A DNA stretch of 64,000 nucleotides, taken from the NCBI GenBank assembly GCA_019279435.1, contig JAAALK010000086.1, forward strand, positions 2,170,001 through 2,234,000, in the 5' to 3' direction. The position numbers were made by a program, and so were the translations under genes. Origin of the DNA: Zizania palustris. Its lineage: Eukaryota > Streptophyta > Magnoliopsida > Poales > Poaceae. The first letter of the stretch is position 1. The number at the start of each line of letters is the position of its first letter. The notes under the pieces are model-generated. The model made no database searches. It was not told where the DNA came from and saw only the letters and a list, made by a program, of their open reading frames with translations. This document shows positions 11,401 through 23,430 of this stretch, piece by piece.

Positions 11401-11846
11401 CTCGAGTTAGTTGATGTTGATGATGCTCATATTTACTTTCCGCATGATTAAAATATGATTACACTAAATGCCATAACTGCAACTGCTTTATTCCGCATTG
11501 TTAGCCTTTATCCTTCCTTGTTTATTATCCTGCATTATTATTTGCATTTGCGGTGGCTTGTTGAGTACTTTTTGTACTCATACCCGTTGGACCCCACAGA
11601 GGATGCTTATTTGAAGACGGTCTGGAGTAGCGACCCAGTCAAGAAGAAAAATCCTGAAGAAGAAGTTCGTCATGCCGTTGTCTAATTATTTTACTCTACT
11701 GCTTTATTAAAACAATGTTGTAATAAATATGGTCTGCGTACCATGGGTTTTACCGTATGTACGTTGTCGCATGATGAACCTCTTGTATTATTGTTTTTCT
11801 ATGGAAATTCAATAATGTCTCGATTTTGATAAATCGGGGCGTGACA
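8479..11846 (+). repeat. 3' LTR of the Tekay element, complete (3368 bp)
   Basis: It begins TGTAACACCCC and ends GTGACA. The copy from 8994 onward matches window positions 1-2854 almost base for base. It contains a TATA box at 9196-9203, the exon-like GC-AG structure at 10483-10714 and AATAAA-like signals near its end (TAATAAATATGG around 11720). The small ORFs inside it are not judged to be genes. Confidence 0.95.
9196..9203 (+). promoter_or_regulatory. TATA box of the Tekay 3' LTR
   Basis: Identical to the box at 203-210. It could drive outward transcription into the flanking Tat element. Confidence 0.5.
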
Positions 11847-13570
11847 ATGCCTCGAAGTATGTCTTGACCTTCGGGCTGGGAGATGCATCGAAGCAGTGGT
11901 GAGCATACCCCGGCTTTGTACAGCACTTCCCCAATAAGTTTGTAATTTCGAGCTCTTGATTTCAATCTTCGAGCTTCTGGGCCTTCCGGAGGGTCATTGC
12001 TACTTTGCAACATAGTAATTATCGGAGCTCGCCAATCTGTTGCTGGAATGCACATTACTTCTGATGAGGGTATTTGGTCAGCTGCTGGCTGCTCTAATTC
12101 TTCATAGAAAGCGCCTTCCGGGAGGTCCACTGCTCCTGCTGCAGCTTTTGCAAGAATATCGGCAAGTTGATTATCTGCCCGAGGAATGCTTCGAACTGTA
12201 AACCCTTTGAATGCTGCTTCGGCCTTGCGGATTTCTTGAAGGTATTGCGCGAGATGTGGGTTTTTTGCTTGGAAGCTTTTGTCAATATGCCCCGCGACGA
12301 CTTGGGAATCTGTCTTGATCACTATTCTTGTAGCTCCGAGTGCTTTAGCCTTCCGGAGGCCTAGCAGGATTCCTTCATACTCGGCAACGTTATTAGTGGT
12401 TCGAAAATTGAGTCTTGCGGAATACATTGCCTTTTGCCCTGATGGTGACAGGATGACTGCCCCTGCCCCGGCACCTGATGCTTGATAGGCTCCGTCGGAG
12501 AATATTGTCCAGAAACCGTCGGAGGGTTCTTCCGGGTTCCATACTGCAGATGGAGTCCACTCTGCTACAAAATCTGCTATAATTTGATATTTAACAGCCG
12601 TCCTTGCTGTGAAGGAGATTTCGAAGGGTGCCAGCTCGACTGCCCATTTTCCAACCCTGCCTGTGGAATCTTTGTTTCGGAGCATATCTCCAAGAGGATA
12701 CGATGTAGGGACGATGAGGTTATGCGCCAAGAAATAATGCCTGAGCTTTCGCGAGGCCATTACTAGGGCATAAGCAAATTTTTCGAGCTCGGAGTATCTG
12801 ATCTTGGCTCCGGATAATGCCTCCGACACAAAATAAATTGGGTTTTGCACTAGCTTTTCTTTAAGCTCGACTTCGCGGACCAGCACTGCGCTTACTGCTG
12901 AACCTGTTGCTGCAAGGTATAAAAGCAATGTTTCCCTTGGAAGAGGAACGGTTAAGGTTGATAATGTTCCGAGGTATGCTTTTATTTCTTCGAAGCTCTT
13001 CTGGCACTCCGGCGTCCAGCTGAAGCTTTCGGAGCCCTTGAGCGCCTTGAAAATTGGGAGGCTTCGCTCTGCCGATCTGGACAGGAACCTGCTGAGTGCT
13101 GCTAGCCTTCCTGCTAGTTTCTGTACTTGCTTCAAATTCTCGGGTGGAGCCATTCTTTGCAGCGCACTTATTTGTGTTGGGCTGGCTTCGATCCCCCTGC
13201 TCGAAACTAAGTACCCTAGCAGCTTCCCTGCTTGTGCCCCGAATATACATTTTTCGGGGTTGAGGCGTACTCCACATGCTCGGAGGCTCTCGAAAGTTTC
13301 AGCTAAATCTAGGCTATGCTGGTGCTTTTGAGCACTTTTTATTACAATATCGTCCATGTAGGCCTCGACATTACGGCCTATCTGATGACCTAAAGCCTTA
13401 GCTATTAAGCGAGAAAATGTGGCTCTGGCATTCCGCAAACCAAAAGGCATTCTTACATAGCAGAATACTCCAGAAGGAGTTATAAAGCTTGTCTTGGCTT
13501 CGTCTTCGCGCTTCAGCCACACTTGATGGTACCCGGAATAGGCGTCGAGGAAGCTTAATAATTCGGAGCA
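11847..13570 (-). pseudogene. Pol fragment: RT core, degenerate RNase H and second RNase H
   Basis: The minus-strand frame begins within the RT core (motif SGYHQVWLK) and continues through YMDD and the RT thumb. It then enters a first RNase H that lacks the usual leading Asp (Ala-rich instead), typical of Tat elements. A second RNase H follows with a canonical FSDGAY start, an AEYEG Glu, a TDSQ Asp and a final Asp near NQLADILAKAA. The frame ends where the Tekay 3' LTR begins at 11846; residues read beyond that are LTR sequence. The RT N-terminal part is deleted, so no active enzyme is expected. Confidence 0.9.
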
Positions 13571-15462
13571 TTATAAGCGTAAGGGGCATCCACCACATCG
13601 AAGATCACCTCTTCTACTCGGGCCAGCGGCCCCTCTCCGAAGGCAACCTCGAGGCCTATTTGGTCGAGGGCATCGAGAGGCGGTCCTGAGAACCCTTGAA
13701 GCGGCCGGGCTGCTGGAAGTAGATGCTTCCGAGGTATACACATCTGGTCGAAGGCTTGGACGAAGAGTATGTCTGCGGAGCTTCCGCCGTCCACCAGGAT
13801 CCTCCGAACATCTGCCCCTGCTATATCGGCAGAGATGACTAATGGGTCAGCATGGGGAAACTTCACCCCTACCGCATCGCTGGCTGTGAATGAGATGGGC
13901 ACACGGGACCATTCTGGCATCCCTTCAGCGGAACTTGAAGTCCCAATGTGCCCGACCTCGCGGACGTACTCGCGGCGCTGTCTCTTGGACATGCTGCCGA
14001 GGGTTCCCCCTCCGGAGATGGGCAGGACCACTCTCTTGCCGCAGTCTTGTGGGTCTTCTTGCTTTGGTGGTGGCATAATACTGGCCACCGGTAGTCGTAT
14101 GGGGGCTTCGAGGGCACCAGCTCGGGCCACAGCTTGAACAGGCTCCGATCGTGCCGTCGGTGGAGCTCGATCCGAAGTACCTCGCCTGGTATTTCGCTCA
14201 AGGTATTCACCTCGAAGGGTTAACACCGTCTTGCAGTCCTTCGTGTCATGGCTTCTATTGTCGCCATGCACGCAACAAAAATGACTCTGGCGCCTACCAG
14301 GCATCCTTTCTTGAGGCCCTGGTGGCCCAGCCTTGAAACTTTTTACCTGCTGGAAATTGGCAGGTGCATTCGAGGCTGAAGGTGTAATGTTTAGCACTTC
14401 CGAGCGGAAATGCTTCTTCCCTCGTCTGTACTCGCTGGGGCGGTTGTCTTGTGGAGGTTGCGGTGTAGCGGCGGCTTCTGGCTCCCATTTGACTTCCCGG
14501 AGGGTGGGTAGTGTTGCTTCAATTCGCCGAAGACATCCTTCCTCTGCCTTGGCATACTGTTCGAAATATGCCATGAGCTGTGCCACAGACGTTACCGGCT
14601 TCCGATGGAGTTTGCTGAGGAGGTCGGGGTTCAGCACCCCTTCGCGGGCAGCATCAACTACTGAGGAGGTAGAGAGACCCTTGATATGTGACTTGGTGTG
14701 GGCGAAGCGTGTGAAGTACTCCCGGAGGGTTTCTCCTACCCGCTGCTTCACCTGAAACAAACTTCCTGTGGACATTGGGGCCACGAAGGTACCTTGGAAG
14801 TTGCTCACGAATTTCTTTTTGAGCTGCTCCCATGAATTGATCGATCCTGGCTTTAGGGACCAGAACCAGCGGAGCGCCACACCTTCGAGAGCGAGGGGGA
14901 AGCATTTTGCCATGGTGCTTCGCACCCCTCCGCTTGCTTCTATAGCCAGGGCGTAAGAGCGGGCGAATTCTCCGGGGTCCGACCCCCCAGAGTATTTGTG
15001 CAGCTTCGAGGCCTTGAACTTGGGGTCGAAAGGCACTCTCTGTAGATCAGGGTGCAATGGAGACTCATTATCGAAGGAGGCATTCTCGGCCTCCTCTTGG
15101 ACTTGTATAACTTCTGGGGGATTGCGGGCTCCATCGTCTTGAGGCCCCCTTGGAGTTTCGGTGGAAGCTTGAGTGCGGAGGCGATCGGCGTCCTCTTGCC
15201 TCCATCTGGATACCTCCTCCTGAAGCCTGGCTAGCTGCGTAGCCTCGGTTTCGGGAGGGCCTTCGTCTTCGTCGGAGGGTACTTCTGGATCCCGGCTTGC
15301 TGCGTAGTCGGTCTGAAGCGTTGTAGGAGGAGGCAGAGGGCCTCGGGGCGCTCGACGCCCAGTGGCCTCTGCAGGAATCGCCGGATTAGCTGAGGGTCCA
15401 GCTCCGTTGGTCCGAGGGGACCTTCGAAGGGGACCCGAAGCTTGACCACGCTTCGGAGGCAT
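13555..15462 (-). pseudogene. Gag-protease ORF of the Tat element, 3' truncated by deletion
   Basis: A 635-codon open frame. It has an acidic, proline-rich N terminus. The retrotransposon gag domain is around residues 150-300 (motifs PFDPKFKASKL and ALRWFWSLKPGS). A Cys/His cluster of the form CCVHGDNRSHDTKDC is near residues 395-415. Aspartic protease has DGGSSAD near residue 557. The frame stops soon after the protease flap region. The next conserved pol motif begins only about 10 bp further on and in another frame, so roughly 300 codons of protease C terminus and RT N terminus appear deleted. Gag itself is intact. Confidence 0.88.
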
Positions 15463-15648
15463 GGCTAGCCGTTGAAATGTCTTGGAGATGGAGGACTTCG
15501 AACGACTCGAGGGGTCGAGGGAAGGCCTTCGAGCTGCACTAAGAAGCCCTCAACTGAAGGGTGCACGAAGTCTTGGGACTCCGAGGCTCCCTCCATAAGT
15601 GCTCTTCGGAGTGCAGTCAGCGGTAGAGAACAAGCTTTTAGAACTTGG

Positions 15649-15668
15649 ATCCCCACGGACGGCGCCAA
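15649..15668 (-). promoter_or_regulatory. Primer-binding site of the Tat element
   Basis: On the minus strand the site reads TTGGCGCCGTCCGTGGGGAT, one base after the LTR. This type of site is usual in Tat/Athila elements; a tRNA-Asp primer is my inference. Confidence 0.75.
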
Positions 15669-15669
15669 C

Positions 15670-16166
15670 TGTTGGCGTAAAAGTTACGCCAACAGGTTCT
15701 CGGTAATCAAGAACGAACAAACAAGAGGTTTGTGCTTTAGGACGAACTCGAGCCTCCGTAAAGGATAATAGCTCAAGAGGTCCGAATGTGTATGTTTGAA
15801 TAACTAGTTCTGGATCCCCTTTACAAGGTACAATGGGGGGTATTTATAGGGAAAAAGGCATAAGGAAAAGACCTATTTACCCCTACATTACAACTGACAT
15901 AGTAGAAACTATCCGGTATTATAAACAAGGTTATACACGGTAAAGTGCTGTAGGGTAGATGGATAAGCTGAACATCCAATCAATCATGTCTTCCTGCTTC
16001 GAGGCCTCCTTCTTCCCTTCGGAGGGTTCTCTATGACTTCGCACCGTGGCACCCTCCAGCCGTGTTGACGTATGCTCCAAACAGCAGTCCGCCACCTTCG
16101 GGATCTTCACTGAGCCCACGGAGGGTTAGTCTTTAAGTCTTGGAAATAAAGTAATTTTCCCCAACA
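15670..16166 (-). repeat. 5' LTR of the Tat/Retand element (497 bp)
   Basis: On the minus strand it runs from TGTTGGGG to CCAACA. It sits between the primer site and unrelated copia sequence. The partner LTR is not in the window. Confidence 0.85.
15841..15848 (-). promoter_or_regulatory. TATA box of the Tat LTR
   Basis: Minus-strand TATAAATA is followed by a C-rich run. The position within the LTR is suitable for a promoter. Confidence 0.5.
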
Positions 16167-16189
16167 GTTACCTACAAGTGTGAAGCTTC

Positions 16190-17910
16190 TTGCAAAACAT
16201 AAAGGAACCCGTTGAATCAAAGGTTCAATCATATATTGAGATAAATTCTAAGGGTAATATTTCTCGTAGACGTACGAGAAAATAGAAGTATACAACTTCT
16301 AAACTAGTAAATGTAACTCAACCTAGCATTGAGAAATACCAAGTGGATTATCCACATCCACCTCCCGTATCAACAGTGCACTCAGATACTGGAACATCGA
16401 AACACCATGACGTCCTCATATTGGGAAATACAAAACATCAATTAACTAAGGTGTAAGAGATTTCATCAATTATCTCGAGTCTGGAGAAACATATAATCAA
16501 AAGACTACGATTGTCGACACATAATTCTCTACATCAATTACTAAAATCCTGTAAAAATACCTAGATCCAATATCCATGGTAAAGTGCAAAAGCGCGCTCG
16601 GACTGGAACAAATAAAATAAGTAATTCAAGCAGAGTTAGCATCCCTCACAAAAGAAAGGTATTATCATCAGTAATACGTACACCTTCAAAACATTCCCTG
16701 TGTTTTTTTTCAAATATGTTTTCATCCATAAACAATATAGAAACCATAATGTGGTGAGACATATGGCGAGGCTCATAGTACAAGGGTTCACGCAAAGACC
16801 TGAATTAATTTCAATCAAACATTCTCTCCAAAAATAAGTGGAATCATTTTTCCAATAAATTATATCTTAGGCAGTATAAAAATTGTCTATTTAAACAATT
16901 GATAGACATAGTGACGAATCCATATGAGTCACTTTATTCAGACATAAAGGTTCCCATTGGAATCCTAAATTCCGAATCCAAATACTAATGCAGCATATAT
17001 TTTGTAAAACTCAATAAGTCATTACATGGCTTGAAATAGTCGGATAAAATTTGGTACAACCAACTCAATGAGTTCTTTATAAAAAGAATACTCAAATAAT
17101 GATGATTTCCCATATGTATTCATCAAGAAATCCTCACTGGGATATTGCATTATATCTATGAATGTTGATATCATCAACAACACTAATGATATCGATGAAG
17201 CACATAATCATTCAAATGACGGAATTCGAGACAAAGGATTTGGTCAAAACAAAATTTTGTTTAGGTCTACAACTTAAACACCTTTCCTTGAGTGTTTTAA
17301 TACATTAAAACCACATATATCCATTAAATACCTATGGTAATTCGATCTCTACATTTAGAAAGATAAATTGAGACCTTAGAAAGAGATGCAAGGATTGGAG
17401 ATTCCATATCTCAACATTGTTGGAACACTTATGTAATTTGCAAACTGCACTAGGCCTCATATCAAATTACTAGCTAGACATAGTGTTAATCCAACTAAAT
17501 ATCATTGGAGTGGAGTCAAAAATATCTCCAAAAGCACCAAAGATCTTGATGTTTTCTTTCAATAATAAAGAAATCAAGATCCAAATATACTTATATATAT
17601 AGATATTGACTACTTATTTGATCCCCATAAGTCATTTATTAAACAAGGTTTTATGTTCTTACATGATGGTACAACCATCTCATATAAGTTTACCTCGTAA
17701 ACTTTAGTGGCTACATCCACTAATCATTCTGAAATAATTTCATTATATGAAGCATCATGCAAAGGTGTATAGTTTTATAGAATGATAAATCACATACAAA
17801 ATCTTGTGTTATTGATTCCATTGAATCATCTACTATCATCTTTCAAGATAATAGTGCTTGCATAGCACAAATGTAGACAATTTCATAATTTGCAAATCTT
17901 AGGGGGAGAA
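16190..17910 (+). pseudogene. Degenerate copia RT-RNase H
   Basis: No long frame survives, but family motifs are readable across frames. DWNKW-like and EAELASL-like residues near 16.6 kb mark the RT start. SLHGLK then WYNQLNEF near 17.03 kb is the copia RT block. LVATSTNHSEIISLYEAS near 17.7 kb and DNSACIAQM near 17.86 kb are RNase H. Many stops and frameshifts are present. Confidence 0.8.
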
Positions 17911-18550
17911 TCTCCTTAAAGGATTAAAATGTACATACATCGTATTATACTCTTTTCTTTTATGAGTTTTATATACTTTTTCATAAAAATTTTTAATGAG
18001 GTAATATCTACACAAGATCATACATATATCATATTCCTATTTTCCCATAAAAGGTTTTTATAAAGAATATACAAAAGGTATAGAAACTTTTTAATAGAAA
18101 AGTTTTATTATAAGTGCAAATCATATGTTGCATCATTTTCTCCTTGTTTTTCCTTACAAGGTTTTAATGAAGTTTTAACAACATATCGTATCACATCCGT
18201 TCCTATTTTTCCCGCGTGGTTTCTAGAGGAATATTCAAATAAAGTTCGGGGGAGAATTCTCTTACAATATACCTTATTAAACATCATATTGTTCTCTTTC
18301 TTTTATGAGCTTTTTCCTCTTCGAGGTTTTTCATATAAAGTTTTAATGATACAATATTAAACACAAATATATGTTATATTTCTAGTTTTTTCCATTGGAT
18401 TTTTTAGAGAAATATCAAAGACATATAATTGTTCCTTAAACTCTTTAGAGTATATGATTGAATAAATAACAACATATTATATTTCATCCTATTTTTCCAT
18501 TAGGTTTTAGGAGGAATAACCCCCATATTAATCTTTATAGTAGATTCGAT
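17911..18550 (+). repeat. AT-rich imperfect tandem repeats before the copia 3' LTR
   Basis: Blocks of TTTTCTTTTATGAG..., CCATAAAAGGTTTTTA and ...TTTTAATGA recur at irregular spacing. Such repeats are usual between pol and the polypurine tract in this kind of copia element. Confidence 0.6.
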
Positions 18551-18560
18551 TAAGGGGGAG

Positions 18561-18803
18561 TGTTAGGAGTTAATCTCATCCGACGCTTGTGCCAAGAGGG
18601 GACGCATGCGCGAGGAGCGGATGCCTGCACAGGAGCGACGCGTCGATCGTCAACCAAATGACGCTAGCACTAGCACTGTTTCACTTCTATATAAACATAT
18701 ATTCAATCATCAATAAAACAGTTGTTAATTCTCTCATTTTGTGTTTGTGTTCAATCTCTTGTGCTATGTGTTCTTCAATTTATAATAGTAATAACTAATA
18801 ACA
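18561..18803 (+). repeat. Copia 3' LTR (243 bp)
   Basis: The polypurine tract AAGGGGGAG ends at 18560. The LTR starts TGTTAGGAG and ends AATAACA, with perfect TGTTA/TAACA ends. It holds TATATAAA at 18688-18695 and AATAAA at 18712-18717. Confidence 0.85.
18688..18695 (+). promoter_or_regulatory. TATA box of the copia LTR
   Basis: TATATAAA lies 128 bp into the LTR, 17 bp before an AATAAA signal, a compact promoter/poly(A) layout. Confidence 0.5.
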
Positions 18804-18849
18804 CTCCGTGTTGTAGATTTTGCATGACATCGTCCATATGATGTATCAT

Positions 18850-19045
18850 TACATTTTTTGGAAAGTTAGATACATGCCATTACAATTTTACAATTTTAAA
18901 GAAATGTCATTACAATTCACGTATTTAGATTCATGTCATTACAAATTCAGATAATTCTGAACTATACTATTATAAATTTAGAGAATTCTGAAATATACCA
19001 TTACAATTTTAAAGAAATCTGAAATATGCCATTAGATTTTGTCAG
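18850..19045. repeat. Short diverged tandem repeats (about 30-35 bp unit)
   Basis: The phrase CATTACAATTTTAAAGAAAT or close variants recurs about six times with TTCTGAA/ATAT spacers. It is AT-rich with no coding potential. Confidence 0.65.
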
Positions 19046-20121
19046 AGCTGTAATTCCAAAATAGCATATATCCAAATAGACGAATTATAGTGGCAAAGTT
19101 CCAAAGCACGGTAATTGTAATAGCATATATCTAAAAATCCCTACATTTTTTATTTCAATAACAAATAATGAAACTATTTTTACACCGCTGTAAATAATTT
19201 AGTTGGACTCATTTTAGTCCATATTAGATTACAGTGCTAAAAAATTACATACGTTTAGTTGAGCTAGGTTGTAATCGATTCCAGAAATATTGTTACCGGG
19301 TCTAATGGAATCAGTATTATTATTACAGCCCAAATTGTACAAATGTAGAGAAACCCTTTCCCAATACGGACCGCGACGCCTTCCCTTCTGCCTTCCTCAC
19401 ACGCCGCCATGGCTCTGGTTGCTTTCTACCGTGCGCCGCCTGCGATCGACTGGCCTCCTCTCGCGCGCCATCTCGTACTGGCTGGACTCCTCGCTCGCGG
19501 CAGCGATCGGTCTCCTCATGCGCCAACGACCGGACTCCTTGCATCGCCCGCGATCGGACTCCTTGCACTGCCACTGGCTGGACTGCTCGCGCGCACCCGG
19601 CTGGACTTCTCGCTACGTGCTTATCAATGATTTATCACACTGTTACATGTGTTCTATCAATAATTTTAAGTAACTGAGACCAGAGTCTGCGCATTATTAT
19701 AGATGATATTGTTATAAAGAGATTTAATTTTAGAGATGTTTTTGTTTTCAACATAGATATTGTATTTCATTATTAATGTTATTTTATGGATCTTTCTCAA
19801 AGTTATGCTTTAAAGTTGCATCATAAATTACAGTTTAGTTAACACTTTTATTCGAGATCTAGTAATTTGATACATTATCAAACAAATATTATAATATAAA
19901 TAGAATACATTACACTTGTTAACTAAAGGTAATATAATTAGAATGCATTACACTTATTAACCAAATAAATTAAATAATATATTATATTATTATCACTTAA
20001 CACTGTAATTGATTTAATTAACGTTTACATTATCTTTAAGCCAACCAAACACAATCCCAATATTTATCTTTTAAGTATTATATCGTACATAATTTTTTAA
20101 AGAGGATTTATTCTCTCGTAC
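19046..20121. other. Unassigned AT-rich stretch with one GC-rich island
   Basis: No gene recognised. A GC-rich island at about 19370-19620 gives a short plus-strand frame of low complexity (repeated Leu-Ala-Arg-Pro words). I do not regard it as a gene. The rest is AT-rich with a few TTACAG-like words. Confidence 0.5.
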
Positions 20122-20183
20122 CACATATACTTTTTATTGTCATTTGCTCCTTCACATATACTTTTTATTGTCATTTGCTCCTT
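20122..20183. repeat. Exact tandem duplication of 31 bp
   Basis: Units 20122-20152 and 20153-20183 are identical, beginning CACATATACTTTTTATTG. Confidence 0.9.
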
Positions 20184-20577
20184 CACGTGGTATCTGTATA
20201 ACATGTTTAGCCCAGTTTTCAATAAGCGTTACTCAACTATAGGGCAAAAGACCATTTTTTCTTTTTTAAATACTCGTAGTAACAACAGTCAATTACTTCA
20301 AAAATATATAGTGCAAATTAATTGATAAGTAGAAAAAGTGAACAAAACAATCAATTGGTAAGAGTTGAGAGAATAAAAAAATGCAAATGAGATAATGTGA
20401 AAAATGTTTCTTGTACGCGTACCTAGTTGAAAGTTTATACTGCCAAAAGTGTAATTCCCTTTTTTGTGGCATGAATAATGAACCTTGAACCATTGCACTA
20501 AGTTGTGTTTGCTTCCGCAGTGGATTAGACATTTCCATAGTTATTTTGTTGGTTTCCCCCACTACGGGAACAGGGGG

Positions 20578-20765
20578 GTTTGCCGAGTGCCTAGGGCACT
20601 CGGCGAAGTCTCTTTTGCACTCGGCAAAGGCTCCGCCGAGTGCCACACTCGGCGAACCCCACTCGGCACTGGCCGTGTCGGCGACGTGAGGGTTCGCCGA
20701 GTGCAATTTATCGGGCACTCGGCGAAGTCTTTGCCGAGTGCAATATAGACTTCGCCGAGTGCCAC
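20578..20765. repeat. Left subterminal TTTGCCGAGTGC repeat array of the CACTA element
   Basis: Repeated GCCGAGTGC words and their complement GCACTCGGC lie at 15-40 bp spacing. Such arrays are the binding sites of TNPA-type proteins in CACTA elements. Confidence 0.85.
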
Positions 20766-21019
20766 GTATAGCACTTGTCATTAAATTGTCTCATCTAATA
20801 ATATATATATATATATATATATTAGTTTGCTACAATAGCTAGTTCCTAGCTCATTAAAAACTACATTAAACTTGGCATTAAATATTGAAATACCATACGT
20901 ACATGTATATGTTGCAAACTCAACATATACATACATTTGGTTTTTTTTGACTTACACATGCATAAATATATGTTAACTTATTGTGTATATATTGCATATA
21001 TATTTAAAAAAGTGAAAAA

Positions 21020-21465
21020 ATATCACCGAAGAGGCCGGCGGTCGGAGGAGGAGGTGCCGGGGGCACCGAGGGCAGGGGAGGAGGGCGGGCAGGGGGCGCC
21101 GGCGCGGCCGGCGGGGACGGGCGTGGGACGGCGGGAACGGTGGGGCTGGCGAAGACGGCCAGCGGCGCCGGTTGCCGAGGGCCGGCGAGGGTGGCCGGGG
21201 TCGGGCTGGGGGCCGCAGGGGCGGCCGGCGGCGGGGTGGCGGCGGCGGGATGCAGGGAGCGGCGGGCGGCGGGGGAGCAGGCGGGGGGAGCAGGCGGCGG
21301 GCGGCCGGCGGCGGGCGGCCGGCGGCGGGCGACCGGCGGCGGGGTGGCGGCGGCGGGATGCAGGGAGCGGCGGGCGGCGGGGGAGCAGGCGGCGGGGAGC
21401 GGGGAGAGCAGGCGGCGGTGTGCTGCGAGGGGGGAGGCAGATCTGGGCGCACTTAATGCGCCCAG
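21020..21465. repeat. GC-rich repeat block inside the CACTA element
   Basis: The block is very GC-rich in an otherwise AT-rich element. A segment starting GCGGGGTGGC at 21231 is repeated at 21339 (108-bp period). Long frames run in several phases because of composition. No protein domain is recognised. Confidence 0.75.
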
Positions 21466-21616
21466 ATCTGCGGCTCTTTTTTTGTACTCCTACGAGGTTC
21501 GCCGAGTGCCAAATTGGGAGGCACTCGACGAACAATTTTTTTTTAAAATAACGTTTACCGAGTGCCACCACTAAACCACTCGGCAAACATTATTTTTTTT
21601 AAATGAACCATTTTTT

Positions 21617-23430
21617 TGCCGAGTGCTAGGGATAATTGCACTCGGCAAAGTTTTTTTAATTTTTTTTAAAAAAATAAAAAATAGAAAAAAGACAGTAAAA
21701 AATCTCATAATTTGACATTATATAATATACACTTATGTTTACTCCTACAAATTTTTTTAGATCAATAAACAAATTTAATGCACTTGTAGTTCAAATTTGA
21801 GATCTTTTAATTAAATTATGTAAAGAAGTTCAATTAACTAAAAATAGCAAGCTAGTACTAAAAAACCCCAAATTTAGACATGGTATAAGATACATTGGGT
21901 TTTAGTAGTACAAAAAGTTTTAATTCCAAACAAAGATTTGAATATGGATTTGCTTCTAAGCCTAGCTCATTCCATCCCTAAACACATTTACCTTCTCGTG
22001 GATTCTCCAATTTCCAAACGTCGTACATGAAAACTTTGTCGAAACATTTTGAAATTTTTACCACAGTATATATGTATGCTATAATGACATCATGTCAAGT
22101 ATCATATCTTTTAGGCATCAATTAAAATTTCTATAATTAAAAACCATTAAGCTCCATGTTGCTCGCCTTGTGTCGTAAATTAGATTTTTTTTAGAAATAG
22201 TTATATGTACCGCTAAAAGATTAAAAATAGACTCATTAACATAAATATATTTTTTATACAATTTATTATTCATTATTTCATGTACATGCAGTTCAATTTG
22301 GACCTACTTCGAATTAAAACCTAGAAACATGATTAATTATTTAAATATAGCAAATTCACTCCAAAAAATATGAAACTTTACCATTAATTAAAAAATGTTG
22401 AATTGAAGATGTAAAAAAAAGAAAAATAAAAAATGTATAAAATGACATATGTGTGCATACATTATGAGTTCACATGAAATAATGGGTTACTAGCACTTTG
22501 CCGAGTGCTTTTTAACTAGCACTCGGCAAAGAATATTTATTTGGTCTTTGCCGAGTGCCACAGATAATTGCACTCGGCAAAGTTTTTTAAAAATTATTTT
22601 CAAAAAAAAACTAAAATAGAATAAAGACTTTAAAAAATCCCAAAATTTGGTATTATATAATATACACTAATATTGCATCCTAGAAAATTTCTAAGTTCAA
22701 ATAAACAAATATAAGGCACTTTTAGTTTAGATTTGGGATCTTTTACTTAAAATCCTATAAACAACTTTTTTAACCAAAAATAGCAAACTAACTCAAAAAA
22801 AGGCCAATTTTTGACATGGTATGAGATAAATTGAGTTTTAGTAGTACAAAAAGTTTTAAGTTCAAAAAAATATTTGAATATCGATTTGCTTCTAAACCTA
22901 ACTCATTTCATCCCTAAACTCCTAAACCTTCTCGAAGATTGTCCAATTTCTAAAGGTCATACTTGAAAACTTTGTCGAAACATTATGAAATTTTTACCAT
23001 ATCATATATGTATGATATAATTATACCATGTCAAGTGTCATATTTTTTAGGCATCAATTACATTTTCTATAATTACAAAACCATTAACGTGCATATTGCC
23101 GGTCGAGTGTCGTAAATTAGATTTTAAATATTTAGTTATATTTTGTTGTAAAAGATTACAAATGTAATCATGAACACAAATATGATTTTTCCATAATTTT
23201 TTAGTCATTATTTCATGTACATGCATTTCAAATTTGACCCACTTGGAAGTAAATCCTTGAAATACAAATATTTTATTAAAAATACCAAACCCACTCATAA
23301 AAGTATGAAAATTTACCAAGGATTAAAAGATGTTGAATTATGACTGTAAAAAAAAATTCAGGTTCAAAACATTTTTGAAATGTGATATGGACTCAAAATG
23401 TGTTTTCACATGAAATATGGACTTCAAAAC
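21617..23430. repeat. Diverged tandem duplication (about 930 bp unit) inside the CACTA element
   Basis: Sequence from about 21618 is repeated from about 22548. For example GACAGTAAAAAATC at 21691 corresponds to GACTTTAAAAAATC at 22625. Each unit starts with a TTTGCCGAGTGC palindrome cluster. The copies are heavily diverged. Confidence 0.8.

Larger units (their letters stand above)
1..11846 (+). mobile_element. Tekay-type chromovirus LTR retrotransposon, 5' LTR cut by window edge
   Basis: Order seen: partial 5' LTR, tRNA-Met-type primer site, extra ORF, one gag-pol frame, polypurine tract, complete 3' LTR. Pol order is protease, reverse transcriptase, RNase H, integrase, then a chromodomain-like C terminus, which places it in Ty3/gypsy chromoviruses and by RT and LTR type in the Tekay/Del clade. 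Both ORFs are open and I noticed only one 1-bp difference between the LTR copies over 2.85 kb, so the insertion is recent. The right end interrupts the pol gene of a minus-strand Tat element. The left target duplication lies outside the window; the candidate 5-bp duplication on the right is 11847-11851. Confidence 0.95.
11847..16166 (-). mobile_element. Tat/Retand-type Ty3/gypsy element, minus strand, right half
   Basis: Reading on the minus strand: 5' LTR (16166-15670), primer site, gag-protease, internal deletion, RT-RNase H-second RNase H. It is then cut at 11847 by the Tekay insertion. Integrase and the 3' LTR, if present, lie left of the window. The second, archaeal-type RNase H and the gag sequence place it in the Tat lineage. 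Confidence 0.9.
16167..18803 (+). mobile_element. Decayed Ty1/copia element, 3' part with 3' LTR
   Basis: Degenerate pol sequence, an AT-rich 3' region, a polypurine tract and an LTR lie on the plus strand. The Tat element abuts it at 16166/16167 and no 5' LTR is present in the window. Confidence 0.75.

Noticed and set aside
19290..19673. 127-codon frame in a GC-rich island
   Set aside because: Repetitive Leu/Arg/Pro words and no recognisable domain or splice context.
20973..21586. Long overlapping frames on both strands in the CACTA interior
   Set aside because: They arise from GGC/GCC repeats; there is no domain and the residues are low complexity in every frame.
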